A stretch of 64,000 nucleotides of DNA from an uncultured bacterium (GTDB taxonomy: Bacteria > Bacillota > Clostridia > Oscillospirales > Oscillospiraceae): the NCBI GenBank assembly GCA_946548895.1, contig CAMNQF010000008.1, forward strand, positions 43,438-107,437, read 5' to 3'. A program made the translations under genes and the position numbers. Of the stretch, positions 25,879-34,124 are shown piece after piece. Numbering within the stretch: position 1 is the first letter of the stretch; each line of letters starts with the position of its first letter. The notes below the pieces were generated by a model. That model ran no database searches. It worked only from the letters and a program-made list of their open reading frames with translations, and had not been told where the DNA came from.

Positions 25879-26554
25879 AAGAAAATCTCCTTTGCTTTAT
25901 TTTGTGGGCGCACAGACTGTAAAAAATGATTCCAACCACCAAAAGTATCCCATAAACGGCAGTAGGTAGCAGAATCAAAAAGTGATCAAATGGCAGCGCC
26001 AGTGTGCAATAGCTGATTCCGCCCCATAAGATAATAGCAGCCAGTGACAGCCCTTCCTGGCTCCGAATCGCAACAGACAGCACCAAGAGTATAGCACACA
26101 GATAAACGCTGGGGACAGCTCCGCACAGGGCCAGTCGAATGAAGCTTTCTCCCGCTAAATAAGATAAGAGTGCGGCAAGTGAGAGGAATACAAATGCCAT
26201 ATAGATAGATATAAGCGTAGCGCGGCCAACCAGCATTTCTGTATAGGAAAAAGGAAATGTTTCCTCCAGTTCGCGCATAGCCTGATTGGAATTGAGTGCA
26301 TATTGATGAAAGAGAATCAACACCGGCAACGGGCTGAGACAAAATATTGTGACCATTGGAGATGTGATATTTTTCGTGGAAAAGACACCAAACAGAAGCG
26401 ACCCCAAAAGCAGAGCGAATAACAGCGAATGGTTCATTTCACTTCCTGCTATTCTTATCAGACGAAGCAAAGAAACCTCCGGCTTTTTCTGCGGCATAGA
26501 CGCTTGGAGCAAAGCAATTGTCCGATTCATTTCCTGTTCCATTCGTTCATTCAT
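25859..26554 (-). CDS. ABC exporter membrane subunit 1
   Basis: A 231-residue protein with a soluble N-terminus of about 40 residues, rich in charged residues, and then six hydrophobic segments. The soluble N-terminus directly after a sigma gene is where an anti-sigma domain would be expected, so it could restrain the sigma factor while belonging to the transporter; this is conjecture. The start overlaps the sigma stop as ATGA. Confidence 0.7.
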   Translation of the reverse strand: MNERMEQEMNRTIALLQASMPQKKPEVSLLRLIRIAGSEMNHSLLFALLLGSLLFGVFSTKNITSPMVTIFCLSPLPVLILFHQYALNSNQAMRELEETFPFSYTEMLVGRATLISIYMAFVFLSLAALLSYLAGESFIRLALCGAVPSVYLCAILLVLSVAIRSQEGLSLAAIILWGGISYCTLALPFDHFLILLPTAVYGILLVVGIIFYSLCAHKIKQRRFSYAVDME

Positions 26555-27084
26555 GAGGAATCCTCCCGAAGAAATTTTGATAAAAGCCGTTTAGCCGATG
26601 TGATCCTGGATTTCACCGTTGGCAATGGTGTGTGTGTCATGTGGGCAATTTCTTTGGCGGTGAACTGATACATATAATGCAGTACAACGGTTTCCCGCTG
26701 GGGTGTGGAAAGCATATTCAATGCACGTTCAACAGTCAAGGAGCTTTCAATCAGATCATCGGGCAAAGGGGATGGATCTGGTATGTCCACATCGTAAATA
26801 TCTGTTGCGTCTAAAGGCCGTCGAAGCCTGAGAAAATCCAGACATTTGTTGTGAGCTATGGTAAATATCCAGCTCTTGAATCTGCTCCACGGGTAAATGG
26901 CCTTGATATTTTGTACGACAGACAGGAAGATTTCTTGAGTAATGTCATAGGCATCTTGCTCATTCCCAAGCGTTTTTTGAACGTAGCCAAAAATTCGGGG
27001 ATACCATCGCCGAACCAAAAGCTCCAGCGCGTCTCCGTCGCCGCTTTTGATCCCCCGAATCAGATCATAGTCGCTGTACTCCAT
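26551..27084 (-). CDS. ECF-type RNA polymerase sigma factor
   Basis: A 177-residue sigma factor with region 2 (LVRRWYPRIFGYVQKTLGNEQDAYDITQEIFL...FKSWIFTIAHN) and region 4 (STPQRETVVLHYMYQFTAKEIAHMTHTPLPTVKSRI). It heads an operon with three membrane proteins and an ABC ATPase, all overlapping, an arrangement in which the sigma factor activates its own export system. A -10-like TATACT lies upstream. It is unrelated at sequence level to the duplicated sigma pair at 29.3 and 34.1 kb. Confidence 0.9.
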   Translation of the reverse strand: MEYSDYDLIRGIKSGDGDALELLVRRWYPRIFGYVQKTLGNEQDAYDITQEIFLSVVQNIKAIYPWSRFKSWIFTIAHNKCLDFLRLRRPLDATDIYDVDIPDPSPLPDDLIESSLTVERALNMLSTPQRETVVLHYMYQFTAKEIAHMTHTPLPTVKSRITSAKRLLSKFLREDSS

Positions 27085-27297
27085 TGCCTCACCACCCGTC
27101 TATTTAGTATAACGTGTCAGGAACGCAGAAAGGATGAACTCTTTTGAGAAAATTTTTTTGGGGGTTCATTGCGTGTATTTTCGGCTTTAGTTTATCCATC
27201 TGTAAGGCTGAGGGCAAGTATGCCAAAACAAGGAAGCGAGCGATGAAAATAGCCTTGATAAAAATGCCAGAAAAATCTTATCGTGATGCTCGTTTAT

Positions 27298-27326
27298 TAT
27301 GTTGCAAAACCGCCCAATCACAGTCT
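27298..27326 (+). promoter_or_regulatory. Candidate ECF promoter, lipoprotein A
   Basis: TATGTTGC, then 15 bases, then CAGTCT, ending 81 bases before the ATG. The same two boxes at the same spacing precede the second lipoprotein, both sigma genes and the SGNH lipoprotein. The -35-like and -10-like layout fits an ECF sigma promoter. Confidence 0.6.
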
Positions 27327-27407
27327 TTATGTAGTGGAGCTGTGAAGTGCTGCCCACCTGCACCCGGTACGTCCAGCTCAAATACTAAACATGGAGGTCT
27401 AAGCATC

Positions 27408-28094
27408 ATGAAGCGAATATGCTTGCTTACCCTGGGCCTGACGCTCACCCTGGTCCTGACGGGCTGCGGGGCAGCTCCCACGGAGCCGTCCCAGGCCACG
27501 CAGCCCACCCCCTCGCCAACCCCTAAGATCATCCTTCCGTCCGAGCCTGCCAGCACGGAGAGCCTTCCGCCCGCGCCGGTGGAGAGCGCCCCGGCGCTTC
27601 CCCCGGAGCCAGCCGCGGATATGTTTGATTTTGAGGGCCTGGACGCCGCCCTTTTTGACGGGGCCTACCGCGCATACTTCGACCAGGAGTGGATCACCTC
27701 GTTTGCGGACTTCCCCAGGATCGTACTGCCCCATATCAATGTCCTGGGCAGCTACGCAGACGGCGGGATCACATACTATGTGTGCGACATTATGTATAAG
27801 CTGCACTATTACGACGAGGAAACAAAACGGTTCGATGATATGGCCGGGTCCCTGGCCACGCCCTGCCGCATTGGACTTGTGGACAACGGGGACGGGACTT
27901 ACACCGTAGAAAGCGGGCTACTGCCGCCCAGCGGCGGGCAGTATGGCAGCGTTATGAAGGAGGTCTTTGGCCCGCTGGACGAATTGTATCAAGCCTATAT
28001 TGCCGAGGACGGCGTAGGGTTGGATGTGGTGCGCTCTTTCCCGTCCTCTGAGGAATTGTGGGAGATGTACCGCAAGGCGGCAAACATCCAATAA
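27408..28094 (+). CDS. Lipoprotein A, unknown function
   Basis: A 228-residue lipoprotein: signal peptide ending LTGC (Cys 20), a Pro/Thr/Ser-rich linker of about 45 residues, and a globular domain of about 130 residues (MFDFEGLDAALFDGAYRAYF...). ATG 27408 has ATGGAGGTC upstream; the longer frame is non-coding leader. It faces the anti-sigma gene across a shared terminator. It is probably a target of the local ECF sigma factor. I do not recognise the domain. Confidence 0.75.
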   Translation: MKRICLLTLGLTLTLVLTGCGAAPTEPSQATQPTPSPTPKIILPSEPASTESLPPAPVESAPALPPEPAADMFDFEGLDAALFDGAYRAYFDQEWITSFADFPRIVLPHINVLGSYADGGITYYVCDIMYKLHYYDEETKRFDDMAGSLATPCRIGLVDNGDGTYTVESGLLPPSGGQYGSVMKEVFGPLDELYQAYIAEDGVGLDVVRSFPSSEELWEMYRKAANIQ

Positions 28095-28101
28095 AAGATC
28101 A

Positions 28102-28136
28102 GGCGGCACATTCCCAGCCGGGAGTGTGCCGCCTTT
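28102..28136. terminator. Shared terminator between lipoprotein A and anti-sigma A
   Basis: GGCGGCACA and TGTGCCGCC form a 9-bp stem, with an inner CCC/GGG pairing, followed by TTTG. The convergent genes on both sides can use it. An identical copy is at 32832-32866. Confidence 0.75.
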
Positions 28137-28140
28137 GTTC

Positions 28141-29382
28141 TCACTCGTATATCACGATCCCGTCAAATATTCGCTGGGATTCCTCGAAGGGAATGCCAAC
28201 ACTTACATACTGAAACATCAATTCATTCTCTAAATCAAACCAAAGATAATGAATAATGTTTCTGCCCGAATCGACATGAGTTTTCTGAATTAAGTATCCG
28301 TCATATCCTCGAATTTTCATTTCAGTTACTTGTGCATCTTCTGTATCAATCAAAGCATTTGTATTTTCATTAACAGGCCCAATTTGAAACGAAAAATTAT
28401 TTGGGCTATTGTCAGGGTCTACATAGATACAGGTGTAATTTGTTCCCAATACCGCTGTATAGGAAACCCCACGGTCACTTATTTCATACCCCTCTGGCAC
28501 ATAGGAGAACTCGAAGGGCATCCCGTCCTTTATGACCAGCGAATTGGATGGGGCCGGGGTGGGCGCTGGCGTGTCTGTTTCATACCCATAAATCACAATC
28601 CCGTCAAATATCCGCTGGGATTCTTCAGATGTGATACCCAAGCTGAAGTACGAATAGAACAATTTATTTTCTCCATCGAGCCAAACATATTGTACTTGAT
28701 TTTTCTGCGTGAATGTATCTGTTTTGTGTATTTTCATTCCTTTCCAGCCATAAAATATAGCATCTTGTACAATAGCATCTTCAGTATCTACAGTCATAGA
28801 AGCACTCTCGCCAACAGGCAGAACGGTGATGCTAAAATTATTCATATCATCCATACTATCAATATAGGTGATTTCAAACGTTCTATCGTAGCCCCCGCTA
28901 CTATACAGTTCATACCCCTCCGGCACATAGGAGAACTCGAAGGGCATCCCGTCCTTTACGATCAGCGGGCTGGACGGGGCCGGGGTGGGCGCTGGCGTGC
29001 CCTCGCCGCTTGGATAGAAAAAGAAATGAGTACCAATGTCATCCACTCTTGTGAAAAAATTCAGCACTCCCGCCCTAAACTCCGGGACGGCGGCGCAGGC
29101 CGTGACGAACATCGTTGCGGCGATCACGGCGGCAATCAGCACCCGCTTCATTATCTTCCACGTCACCCGCTCCGGCTTTTTCAGCGGTTTGTCCGGGAAA
29201 GCGGACTGAAGCAGGGTGCGGCACCGTTCATCCAGCTCCGCAGGGATGGCCGCCGCCGGGTCAGCGTTGAGCCGTTCGTTTTCCTCTAACAGCGCCCGGC
29301 CTTCTTCCGCCAGCATCCCGTCCATCAAAAAAGCCAGGATATCATCCTCGTACCGCTCTCTCGACTGTACGTGCCGGTTCAT
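28141..29382 (-). CDS. Membrane anti-sigma factor with two DUF4367 domains (copy A)
   Basis: A 413-residue single-pass membrane protein. Residues 1-75 are a cytoplasmic, sigma-binding-like segment; a membrane helix follows (VLIAAVIAATMFVTACAAV); outside are two DUF4367-type repeats, each with KDGMPFEFSYVPEGYE and ending in EESQRIFDGIVIYGY or IVIYE, separated by a PAPTPAPS linker. It overlaps the sigma gene by 41 bases, with AAAGGAGG before the ATG. It is expected to hold the sigma factor inactive until the outer domains sense an envelope signal. Confidence 0.85.
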   Translation of the reverse strand: MNRHVQSRERYEDDILAFLMDGMLAEEGRALLEENERLNADPAAAIPAELDERCRTLLQSAFPDKPLKKPERVTWKIMKRVLIAAVIAATMFVTACAAVPEFRAGVLNFFTRVDDIGTHFFFYPSGEGTPAPTPAPSSPLIVKDGMPFEFSYVPEGYELYSSGGYDRTFEITYIDSMDDMNNFSITVLPVGESASMTVDTEDAIVQDAIFYGWKGMKIHKTDTFTQKNQVQYVWLDGENKLFYSYFSLGITSEESQRIFDGIVIYGYETDTPAPTPAPSNSLVIKDGMPFEFSYVPEGYEISDRGVSYTAVLGTNYTCIYVDPDNSPNNFSFQIGPVNENTNALIDTEDAQVTEMKIRGYDGYLIQKTHVDSGRNIIHYLWFDLENELMFQYVSVGIPFEESQRIFDGIVIYE

Positions 29383-29938
29383 GGCCCTGCCTCCTTTCCA
29401 ATTCCGTGATAACGGCCCGCCGCGCCCGCGTCAGGGCCATACGCACGCTGTCAGGCTGACAGCCCAGGCGCTGGGCCAGCTCGCCGCTGCTCTCGTGGAA
29501 GATGTACCGGCTCTCCAGCACCAGCTTGTCCCGCTCCGGCAGACTGGCCCACACCTGCCGGAAGTCCTCCCGCAGCTCTCCCTCCAGCAGAAGATCCTCC
29601 GGGGGCCGGGAATCGTCGGCCTCGGTGATGATGGTGTCGATATCCGTGCCCACCGTCCATTGTTTTTCCCGGTTCCGGCTGTCCAGCCGGGTGAGGGCGG
29701 TGTTGCGTACCGTGCGGACAATATAGGCCGCCAGCCGGGGACGGTCCAGCCCCCGCAGCAGCGACACTTTGGCAATCAGCCTCACCAGCGCGTCCTGGAC
29801 GGCCTCGTCCTGCTCGTCCCGATCCGCGGCGCATTTGGCGGCGGTGCGGTACATCAGCCGGTGGTAGTTTTCATAGACATCCGCCATAAACTGCCGGTCG
29901 CTGACGTTTTCCATTTCTGTGATCACTGTAGGAAGCAT
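29342..29938 (-). CDS. ECF-type sigma factor (copy A)
   Basis: A 198-residue sigma factor with region 2 (MADVYENYHRLMYRTAAKCAADRDEQDEAVQDALVRLI) and region 4 (LPERDKLVLESRYIFHESSGELAQRLGCQPDSVRMALTRARRA). Protein and gene are identical to the copy at 34084-34680. It is co-transcribed with the DUF4367 anti-sigma gene. The motif TATGTTGC-N15-CAGTCT lies 31 bases upstream of the start, the same as at its presumed targets, so the factor probably drives its own expression. Confidence 0.9.
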   Translation of the reverse strand: MLPTVITEMENVSDRQFMADVYENYHRLMYRTAAKCAADRDEQDEAVQDALVRLIAKVSLLRGLDRPRLAAYIVRTVRNTALTRLDSRNREKQWTVGTDIDTIITEADDSRPPEDLLLEGELREDFRQVWASLPERDKLVLESRYIFHESSGELAQRLGCQPDSVRMALTRARRAVITELERRQGHEPARTVERAVRG

Positions 29939-29969
29939 CTGGCATCCTCCTTTCTCGTTCTATACCAAT

Positions 29970-29998
29970 AGACTGGCTTTCAACCAAATCGCAACATA
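29970..29998 (-). promoter_or_regulatory. Candidate ECF promoter, sigma copy A
   Basis: On the minus strand TATGTTGC-N15-CAGTCT, 31 bases upstream of the sigma ATG. Spacer sequence differs from that of the lipoprotein promoters while both boxes are identical. Confidence 0.6.
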
Positions 29999-30149
29999 AA
30001 ATTTTCAAAAAATTTTTTGGCCTCAATCATTTTACCATGCAGCGGGCAGCGGCTCAAGTCCAGCCCGTTTTTTACGCCTTTTTAGATTGATATCGCTAAT
30101 GTCCTATTTTCCAAATCATTCGTCAAAATGATGGGCTTAAGTGTATAAA

Positions 30150-30182
30150 ATGCAGGGCAGCTACGCACAGTCGCCCTGCATT
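30150..30182 (-). terminator. Terminator after the 109-residue membrane protein gene
   Basis: On the minus strand TGCAGGGC pairs with GCCCTGCA and is followed by TTTTAT. It ends the PadR/DUF2812 operon. Confidence 0.65.
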
Positions 30183-30199
30183 ACCAAAGAATATTATTT

Positions 30200-30529
30200 C
30201 TATTTTCCCAAATCCTTTAACCTATTTCGCACTCTTACACAGAAAGCAATCGTTGCGCCCACCAAAAGTATCTCCCCAGCAAATGGAAGCAGTATTTCAG
30301 CATCGCTGCTAAGTCCAAATATTATGTTTTTTAGAATAAACAGCAAACCTATACCTCCAACCACAAAAATTAAAATGGACGAAATCTTATTCTTTGGAGC
30401 AAGAATTCCTATTGCTATTCCTATAAAAATGGATAAAAGTTCAATGGACATAATCATCCTAAGTGTAGGAGTGTTCCAACCGTATAATAACGCATCTACG
30501 CTCTTGTTATAGAAAATAATGTGTATCAT
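30200..30529 (-). CDS. Small membrane protein, unknown function
   Basis: A 109-residue protein with three hydrophobic segments and a basic C-terminal tail (VRNRLKDLGK). GAGG is 9 bases upstream of the ATG. It is the last gene in a run that starts with PadR. The function is not recognised; the context suggests an envelope role. Confidence 0.6.
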   Translation of the reverse strand: MIHIIFYNKSVDALLYGWNTPTLRMIMSIELLSIFIGIAIGILAPKNKISSILIFVVGGIGLLFILKNIIFGLSSDAEILLPFAGEILLVGATIAFCVRVRNRLKDLGK

Positions 30530-30592
30530 TTTGAATGAACCTCTGTTTCATGATTTTAGCCGGTGGAGTGCAAACGAGCAAAGAACATGGAA

Positions 30593-30991
30593 TTAGCTGT
30601 ATATTTCAAAGCTGCCCTTATGCTTCTCTGTTCTGATGGTAACAACCACTCTGCTGGATGTGGGGGCCACTTGAAACGTACCTGTCTCAATATTGTCCTC
30701 GTTAAAAATAGTTTCCCCTTCATCATCTTTGATTTCAATCGAAATCGCGCCAGATTCTGTTTTGACAGTGACATTTAACACATTGTCATTAGGATAAATT
30801 GTCCTTTCCATAAATCCATCCATATAAAAGTAACTGGCGGACCAGCTATGCAGGTCAGAATGTTCTATACATCCAAATCTTATTGTAGATCGGACGCTGG
30901 TATAGCCCAAGCACCATGCAATGACAACGGCAAGTATGCTTACAGCAGCCGTAATTAGTATTGCTTTCTTTCCTTTTATTTTCCCTTTCAC
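30593..30991 (-). CDS. Membrane-anchored secreted protein, unknown function
   Basis: A 132-residue protein with an N-terminal membrane helix (AILITAAVSILAVVIAWCLGY) and an external domain of beta-strand character (NVTVKTESGAISIEIKDDEG). The pattern recalls small exported proteins found with DUF2812 partners. The likely start is GTG 30991, nine bases downstream of AAAGGAG; the GTG at 31000 lies inside that ribosome site. It follows the DUF2812 gene with no gap. Confidence 0.65.
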   Translation of the reverse strand: MKGKIKGKKAILITAAVSILAVVIAWCLGYTSVRSTIRFGCIEHSDLHSWSASYFYMDGFMERTIYPNDNVLNVTVKTESGAISIEIKDDEGETIFNEDNIETGTFQVAPTSSRVVVTIRTEKHKGSFEIYS

Positions 30992-30993
30992 GC

Positions 30994-31581
30994 TCACCAC
31001 TCCTTTATTTTCGATTGATTGTTTAACTGGCGCAGTTCAATTTGACACGAAATTAAACCGATAGCAGAAAACACAGCAAAAATACCCCAAGGCCACGCCT
31101 GCATGACGATACCTAATATCATCGACACAAGAAACAGGAAAGCGGAAGGTTTTCGCATCTGCTTGTAATAGGTCACTTTATCTTCATAGGTTGTGTGCAA
31201 TTCAAAGGGAGTTCCATCATTTTCTTTTTCCACGATTAATAATTCATGGTTGTATGTGGTGCTATTTGTAGCAAGTCGCCCGCCGGGTTCCGCCCAGGGA
31301 CGTAACTCGACTTTTCCCACATTCCAGTCAAGATTGATATTTTTGAAAAATACGCGATAACCAAGGTCCTCCAGGAATTGGGCATAATCGTCTGCCTTTT
31401 CTTTTGATTTCTGCCCAACAAAATCAACACAATATTGATACTGCTTGGGTGTACACTGTTCGAACTCATAGAGCAGTTTGCCAGTACGAATTAGCCTATA
31501 TCCATTTGCAGCCATTTTGTTCAGCCACTTTTCTTGTGATACAAGTAGGCCACCATAAAAGCGATAACATTTTTTGCTCAT
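30994..31581 (-). CDS. DUF2812 domain membrane protein
   Basis: A 195-residue protein with the DUF2812 signature near the N-terminus (YRFYGGLLVSQEKWLNKMAANGYRL) and two membrane segments near the C-terminus. DUF2812 genes are regularly found directly downstream of PadR regulators, as here (ATGA overlap with PadR). They are membrane proteins linked to antimicrobial or envelope stress in annotation practice; the mechanism is unknown. Confidence 0.85.
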   Translation of the reverse strand: MSKKCYRFYGGLLVSQEKWLNKMAANGYRLIRTGKLLYEFEQCTPKQYQYCVDFVGQKSKEKADDYAQFLEDLGYRVFFKNINLDWNVGKVELRPWAEPGGRLATNSTTYNHELLIVEKENDGTPFELHTTYEDKVTYYKQMRKPSAFLFLVSMILGIVMQAWPWGIFAVFSAIGLISCQIELRQLNNQSKIKEW

Positions 31582-31901
31582 ATATGTCCTCCAATTATTG
31601 TGGCGGCTGTCTGGATCAATTCTTGTAAACGCGCCAGTTCCTTTTCCGCAATTTTCCGGCCAGAATCAGTAATGAGGTATTCTTTTTTTCTGCCAGTGTT
31701 GTTTCCATAAAGAGCGATCCATCCCTTTTCTTCCAATGTACTCAATGCGCCATAGAGGGTTCCTGCGCCCAAGGATAAACGCCCGCCTGTTTTTTCTTCA
31801 ATAAACTGCATAATGGCGTATCCATGTCTGGGGGTGAACAGAGATAGGAGTATATAGAATGTCACTTCAGTCAGCGCACCACCTTTCACATTGTCCCTCA
31901 A
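31578..31901 (-). CDS. PadR-family transcriptional regulator
   Basis: A 107-residue winged-helix repressor with the standard PadR core (FYILLSLFTPRHGYAIMQFIEEKTGGRLSLGAGTLYGALSTLEEKGWI) and dimerisation helix. It leads the DUF2812 operon. A near-consensus promoter and a perfect palindrome TACAGTAACTGTA lie just upstream, which makes autorepression by this protein very likely. Confidence 0.92.
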   Translation of the reverse strand: MRDNVKGGALTEVTFYILLSLFTPRHGYAIMQFIEEKTGGRLSLGAGTLYGALSTLEEKGWIALYGNNTGRKKEYLITDSGRKIAEKELARLQELIQTAATIIGGHI

Positions 31902-31918
31902 TTATAGTTCCCCCTTAA

Positions 31919-31931
31919 TACAGTTACTGTA
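31919..31931. promoter_or_regulatory. PadR operator palindrome
   Basis: TACAGTTACTGTA is a perfect 13-base palindrome around one central base, placed at the expected start point of the padR transcript. PadR family operators have this size and symmetry. Confidence 0.65.
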
Positions 31932-31935
31932 ATAT

Positions 31936-31965
31936 AATATATCATTAACCGTAATATATTGTCAA
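31936..31965 (-). promoter_or_regulatory. Promoter of the padR operon
   Basis: On the minus strand TTGACA is followed after 18 bases by TATATT, with the palindrome directly downstream. Confidence 0.7.
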
Positions 31966-32038
31966 TCATTTTTTAATCCCTCTAACGGGGGCTGCATTAT
32001 AAACTGCCAGAAAAAATCTTATTGTGATGCTCGTTTAT

Positions 32039-32067
32039 TATGTTGCAAAACCGCCCAATCACAGTCT
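32039..32067 (+). promoter_or_regulatory. Candidate ECF promoter, lipoprotein B
   Basis: TATGTTGC-N15-CAGTCT, 80 bases upstream of the lipoprotein B start; part of the conserved leader shared with module A. Confidence 0.6.
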
Positions 32068-32147
32068 TTATGTAGTGGAGTTGTGAAGTGCTGCCCACCT
32101 GCATCCGGCACGTCCAGCTCAAATACTAAACATGGAGGACTGAACTC

Positions 32148-32708
32148 ATGAAACGGACGTACCTATTCCTTCTGGGGCTTATGCTTGCCCTGGCCCTCGC
32201 GGGATGCTCAACATCGAAAACAGGGCAATTCCATAGGCCGGACCCAACCAACACGCTCCCGCCATCGGAAGCGCCCTCGGCAGCGATTACGCAGCCCACG
32301 GAAACGGAGGCCATGGAAAGCATAACGCCTGCGCCAGCAGATGAGAGCAACAATCCGGTGGTCAAGAGTACAAAGGAACAGATATTCTCTTATTTATCGG
32401 AACTGTTTAACGAAGCATATTCCCCGTATTATGACGGCCTGCACTATGAAATGACCGGCTATGAGGAAACAACCGATGGAAACAGCACTACATCAACCTT
32501 TCTTTGGACAATGTACTTTCTCGGCAAAGGAGCGGATGTTGGAACGGATGAAGGGGTCGAGCAGCAGGTGAACGTTAAACTCCAGGCCACAGCCACAGCC
32601 GATGGGGACGGGGTACTTGATCTTGAGACAATTTCCGTCCTCATGGACGACAGTGCTAAGGGCACCGCAAATTACAGCCTTCCCGTTGAGGAATTATTCC
32701 CAGCGTAG
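32148..32708 (+). CDS. Lipoprotein B, unknown function
   Basis: A 186-residue lipoprotein with lipobox LAGC (Cys 20), a Pro/Ser/Thr-rich linker and a globular domain from about residue 70 (KSTKEQIFSYLSELFNEAYSPYYDGLHYEMTGYEE...). GGAGG precedes the ATG. The domain does not resemble lipoprotein A although the leaders match. The TAG stop at 32706 is followed in the same frame by 37 sense codons to the next stop, so the protein may be shortened by a nonsense change. Confidence 0.75.
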   Translation: MKRTYLFLLGLMLALALAGCSTSKTGQFHRPDPTNTLPPSEAPSAAITQPTETEAMESITPAPADESNNPVVKSTKEQIFSYLSELFNEAYSPYYDGLHYEMTGYEETTDGNSTTSTFLWTMYFLGKGADVGTDEGVEQQVNVKLQATATADGDGVLDLETISVLMDDSAKGTANYSLPVEELFPA

Positions 32709-32726
32709 CTTCCAATATCCCGCCAG

Positions 32727-32822
32727 CGGTTCAAGAGAACCTGGGATAGCGGCAAATACACATACCCCGGCGAGAACATTGTTGACCCTGATGATGTGAT
32801 CGGCAAAATTGATGTTGAGTAA
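32727..32822 (+). pseudogene. In-frame coding remnant after lipoprotein B
   Basis: Reads RFKRTWDSGKYTYPGENIV... to a TAA, in the same frame as lipoprotein B and separated from it only by the TAG and six codons. Its composition is protein-like. It is probably the original C-terminus of lipoprotein B cut off by the TAG, or the tail of another deleted gene. Confidence 0.45.
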
Positions 32823-32831
32823 ATAAGTTGA

Positions 32832-32866
32832 GGCGGCACATTCCCAGCCGGGAGTGTGCCGCCTTT
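32832..32866. terminator. Shared terminator between lipoprotein B and anti-sigma B
   Basis: Same hairpin as at 28102-28136 (GGCGGCACA/TGTGCCGCC, then TTTG), between convergent genes. Confidence 0.75.
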
Positions 32867-32870
32867 GTCC

Positions 32871-34124
32871 TTACTCGTATATCACGATCCCGTCAAATAT
32901 CCGTTGGGATTCCTTAAAAGGAATGCCAATGCTGTTATAGCGGTACAGGAAACGATTTTCCAAATCAAACCACAAATATGTAATGCGTTCTTTGCCTGAC
33001 AAAGCATCTGTTTTCTGAATTAACTGTCCATCAAATCCACGGATTTTTACATCTGTTACTGTGGCATTTTCGGTATCAATAGACAACCCTGTTCCTTCCG
33101 AAATAGGGCTGATAAGGAAATCAAAATTATTCGCATCGTCATTTGGATAACTGTATATACACTGATACATAGTGCCGTTAGCACCGCGGTCATATGCTTC
33201 TCTCAACATTAATTCATATCCATCAGGAATATATGCAAACTCAAAAGGCATCCCGTCTTTTATGACCAGCGGGCTGGATGGGGCCGGGGTGGGCGCTGGC
33301 GCGTCTGTTTCATACCCATAAATCACGATTCCATCAAATATCCGCTGGGATTCCTCTGGCAAAACACCAACACTATCATAGAAAAATATCAACTTATTCT
33401 CTAAATCAAACCAAAGATACATAATTCGTTGCCGACCTGATCTGGAGTGAATCTTTTCTATGCGGTATCCATCGAATCCCCTAATTTTCATTTCAGTGAC
33501 TTGTGCATCTTCTGTATCCACTAACAAGCCTGCATCTTCTGAGAGAGGTTCTATTTCAAAAGAAAAATTATTTGGATCATCATTTGGTTTACAGTAGGCA
33601 CAGATATAGTCCATGCCAATCCCTTCATCACGGGCTTCTGTCATAAAGGGTTCATATCCCTCCGGCACATAGGAGAACTCAAAAGGCATCCCGTCTTTTA
33701 TGACAAGTGGACTGGACGAGGCCGGGGTAGGTGCCGGTGTTTTCTCACCACTTGAATAGAAGAAAAAATAGGTTCCAATTTCTTTTACTTCCGTCCAGAA
33801 GTTCAGCACCCCGGCCCGGAACTCCGGGACAGCGGCATAGGCCGTGGCGAAAAGCGTTGCGGCGATCACGGCGGCGATCAGCACCCGCTTCATTATCTTC
33901 CACGTCATCCGCTCCGGCTTTTTCAGCGGTTCATCGGGAAAAGCGGATCGGAGCAGGGCGCGGCACCGTTCATCCAGCTCCGCAGGGATGGCCGCCGCCG
34001 GGTCAGTGTTGAGCCGTTCGTTTTCCTCTAACAGCGCCCGGCCTTCTTCTTCCAGCATCCCGTCCATCAAAAAAGCCAGGATATCATCCTCGTACTGCTC
34101 TCTCGACTGTCCGTGCCGGTTCAT
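32871..34124 (-). CDS. Membrane anti-sigma factor with two DUF4367 domains (copy B)
   Basis: A 417-residue paralogue of the protein at 28141-29382. The cytoplasmic N-terminus is almost identical (MNRHGQSREQYEDDILAFLMDG), the membrane helix similar, and the two external DUF4367 repeats clearly diverged from those of copy A. Keeping the sigma-facing part while changing the outer part suggests the two copies read different signals and release the same sigma factor. It overlaps the sigma gene by 41 bases. Confidence 0.85.
   Translation of the reverse strand: MNRHGQSREQYEDDILAFLMDGMLEEEGRALLEENERLNTDPAAAIPAELDERCRALLRSAFPDEPLKKPERMTWKIMKRVLIAAVIAATLFATAYAAVPEFRAGVLNFWTEVKEIGTYFFFYSSGEKTPAPTPASSSPLVIKDGMPFEFSYVPEGYEPFMTEARDEGIGMDYICAYCKPNDDPNNFSFEIEPLSEDAGLLVDTEDAQVTEMKIRGFDGYRIEKIHSRSGRQRIMYLWFDLENKLIFFYDSVGVLPEESQRIFDGIVIYGYETDAPAPTPAPSSPLVIKDGMPFEFAYIPDGYELMLREAYDRGANGTMYQCIYSYPNDDANNFDFLISPISEGTGLSIDTENATVTDVKIRGFDGQLIQKTDALSGKERITYLWFDLENRFLYRYNSIGIPFKESQRIFDGIVIYE

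Larger units (their letters stand above)
27266..30075. repeat. Module A of a duplicated lipoprotein/anti-sigma/sigma unit
   Basis: Corresponds to 32006-34812 with a constant offset of 4740-4742 bases. The two ends are most alike: the 130-base lipoprotein leader (27266-27396) and 666 bases over the sigma gene and its promoter (29372-30037), where I found no difference by eye. The lipoproteins and the anti-sigma sensor domains between them have diverged. Confidence 0.8.
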
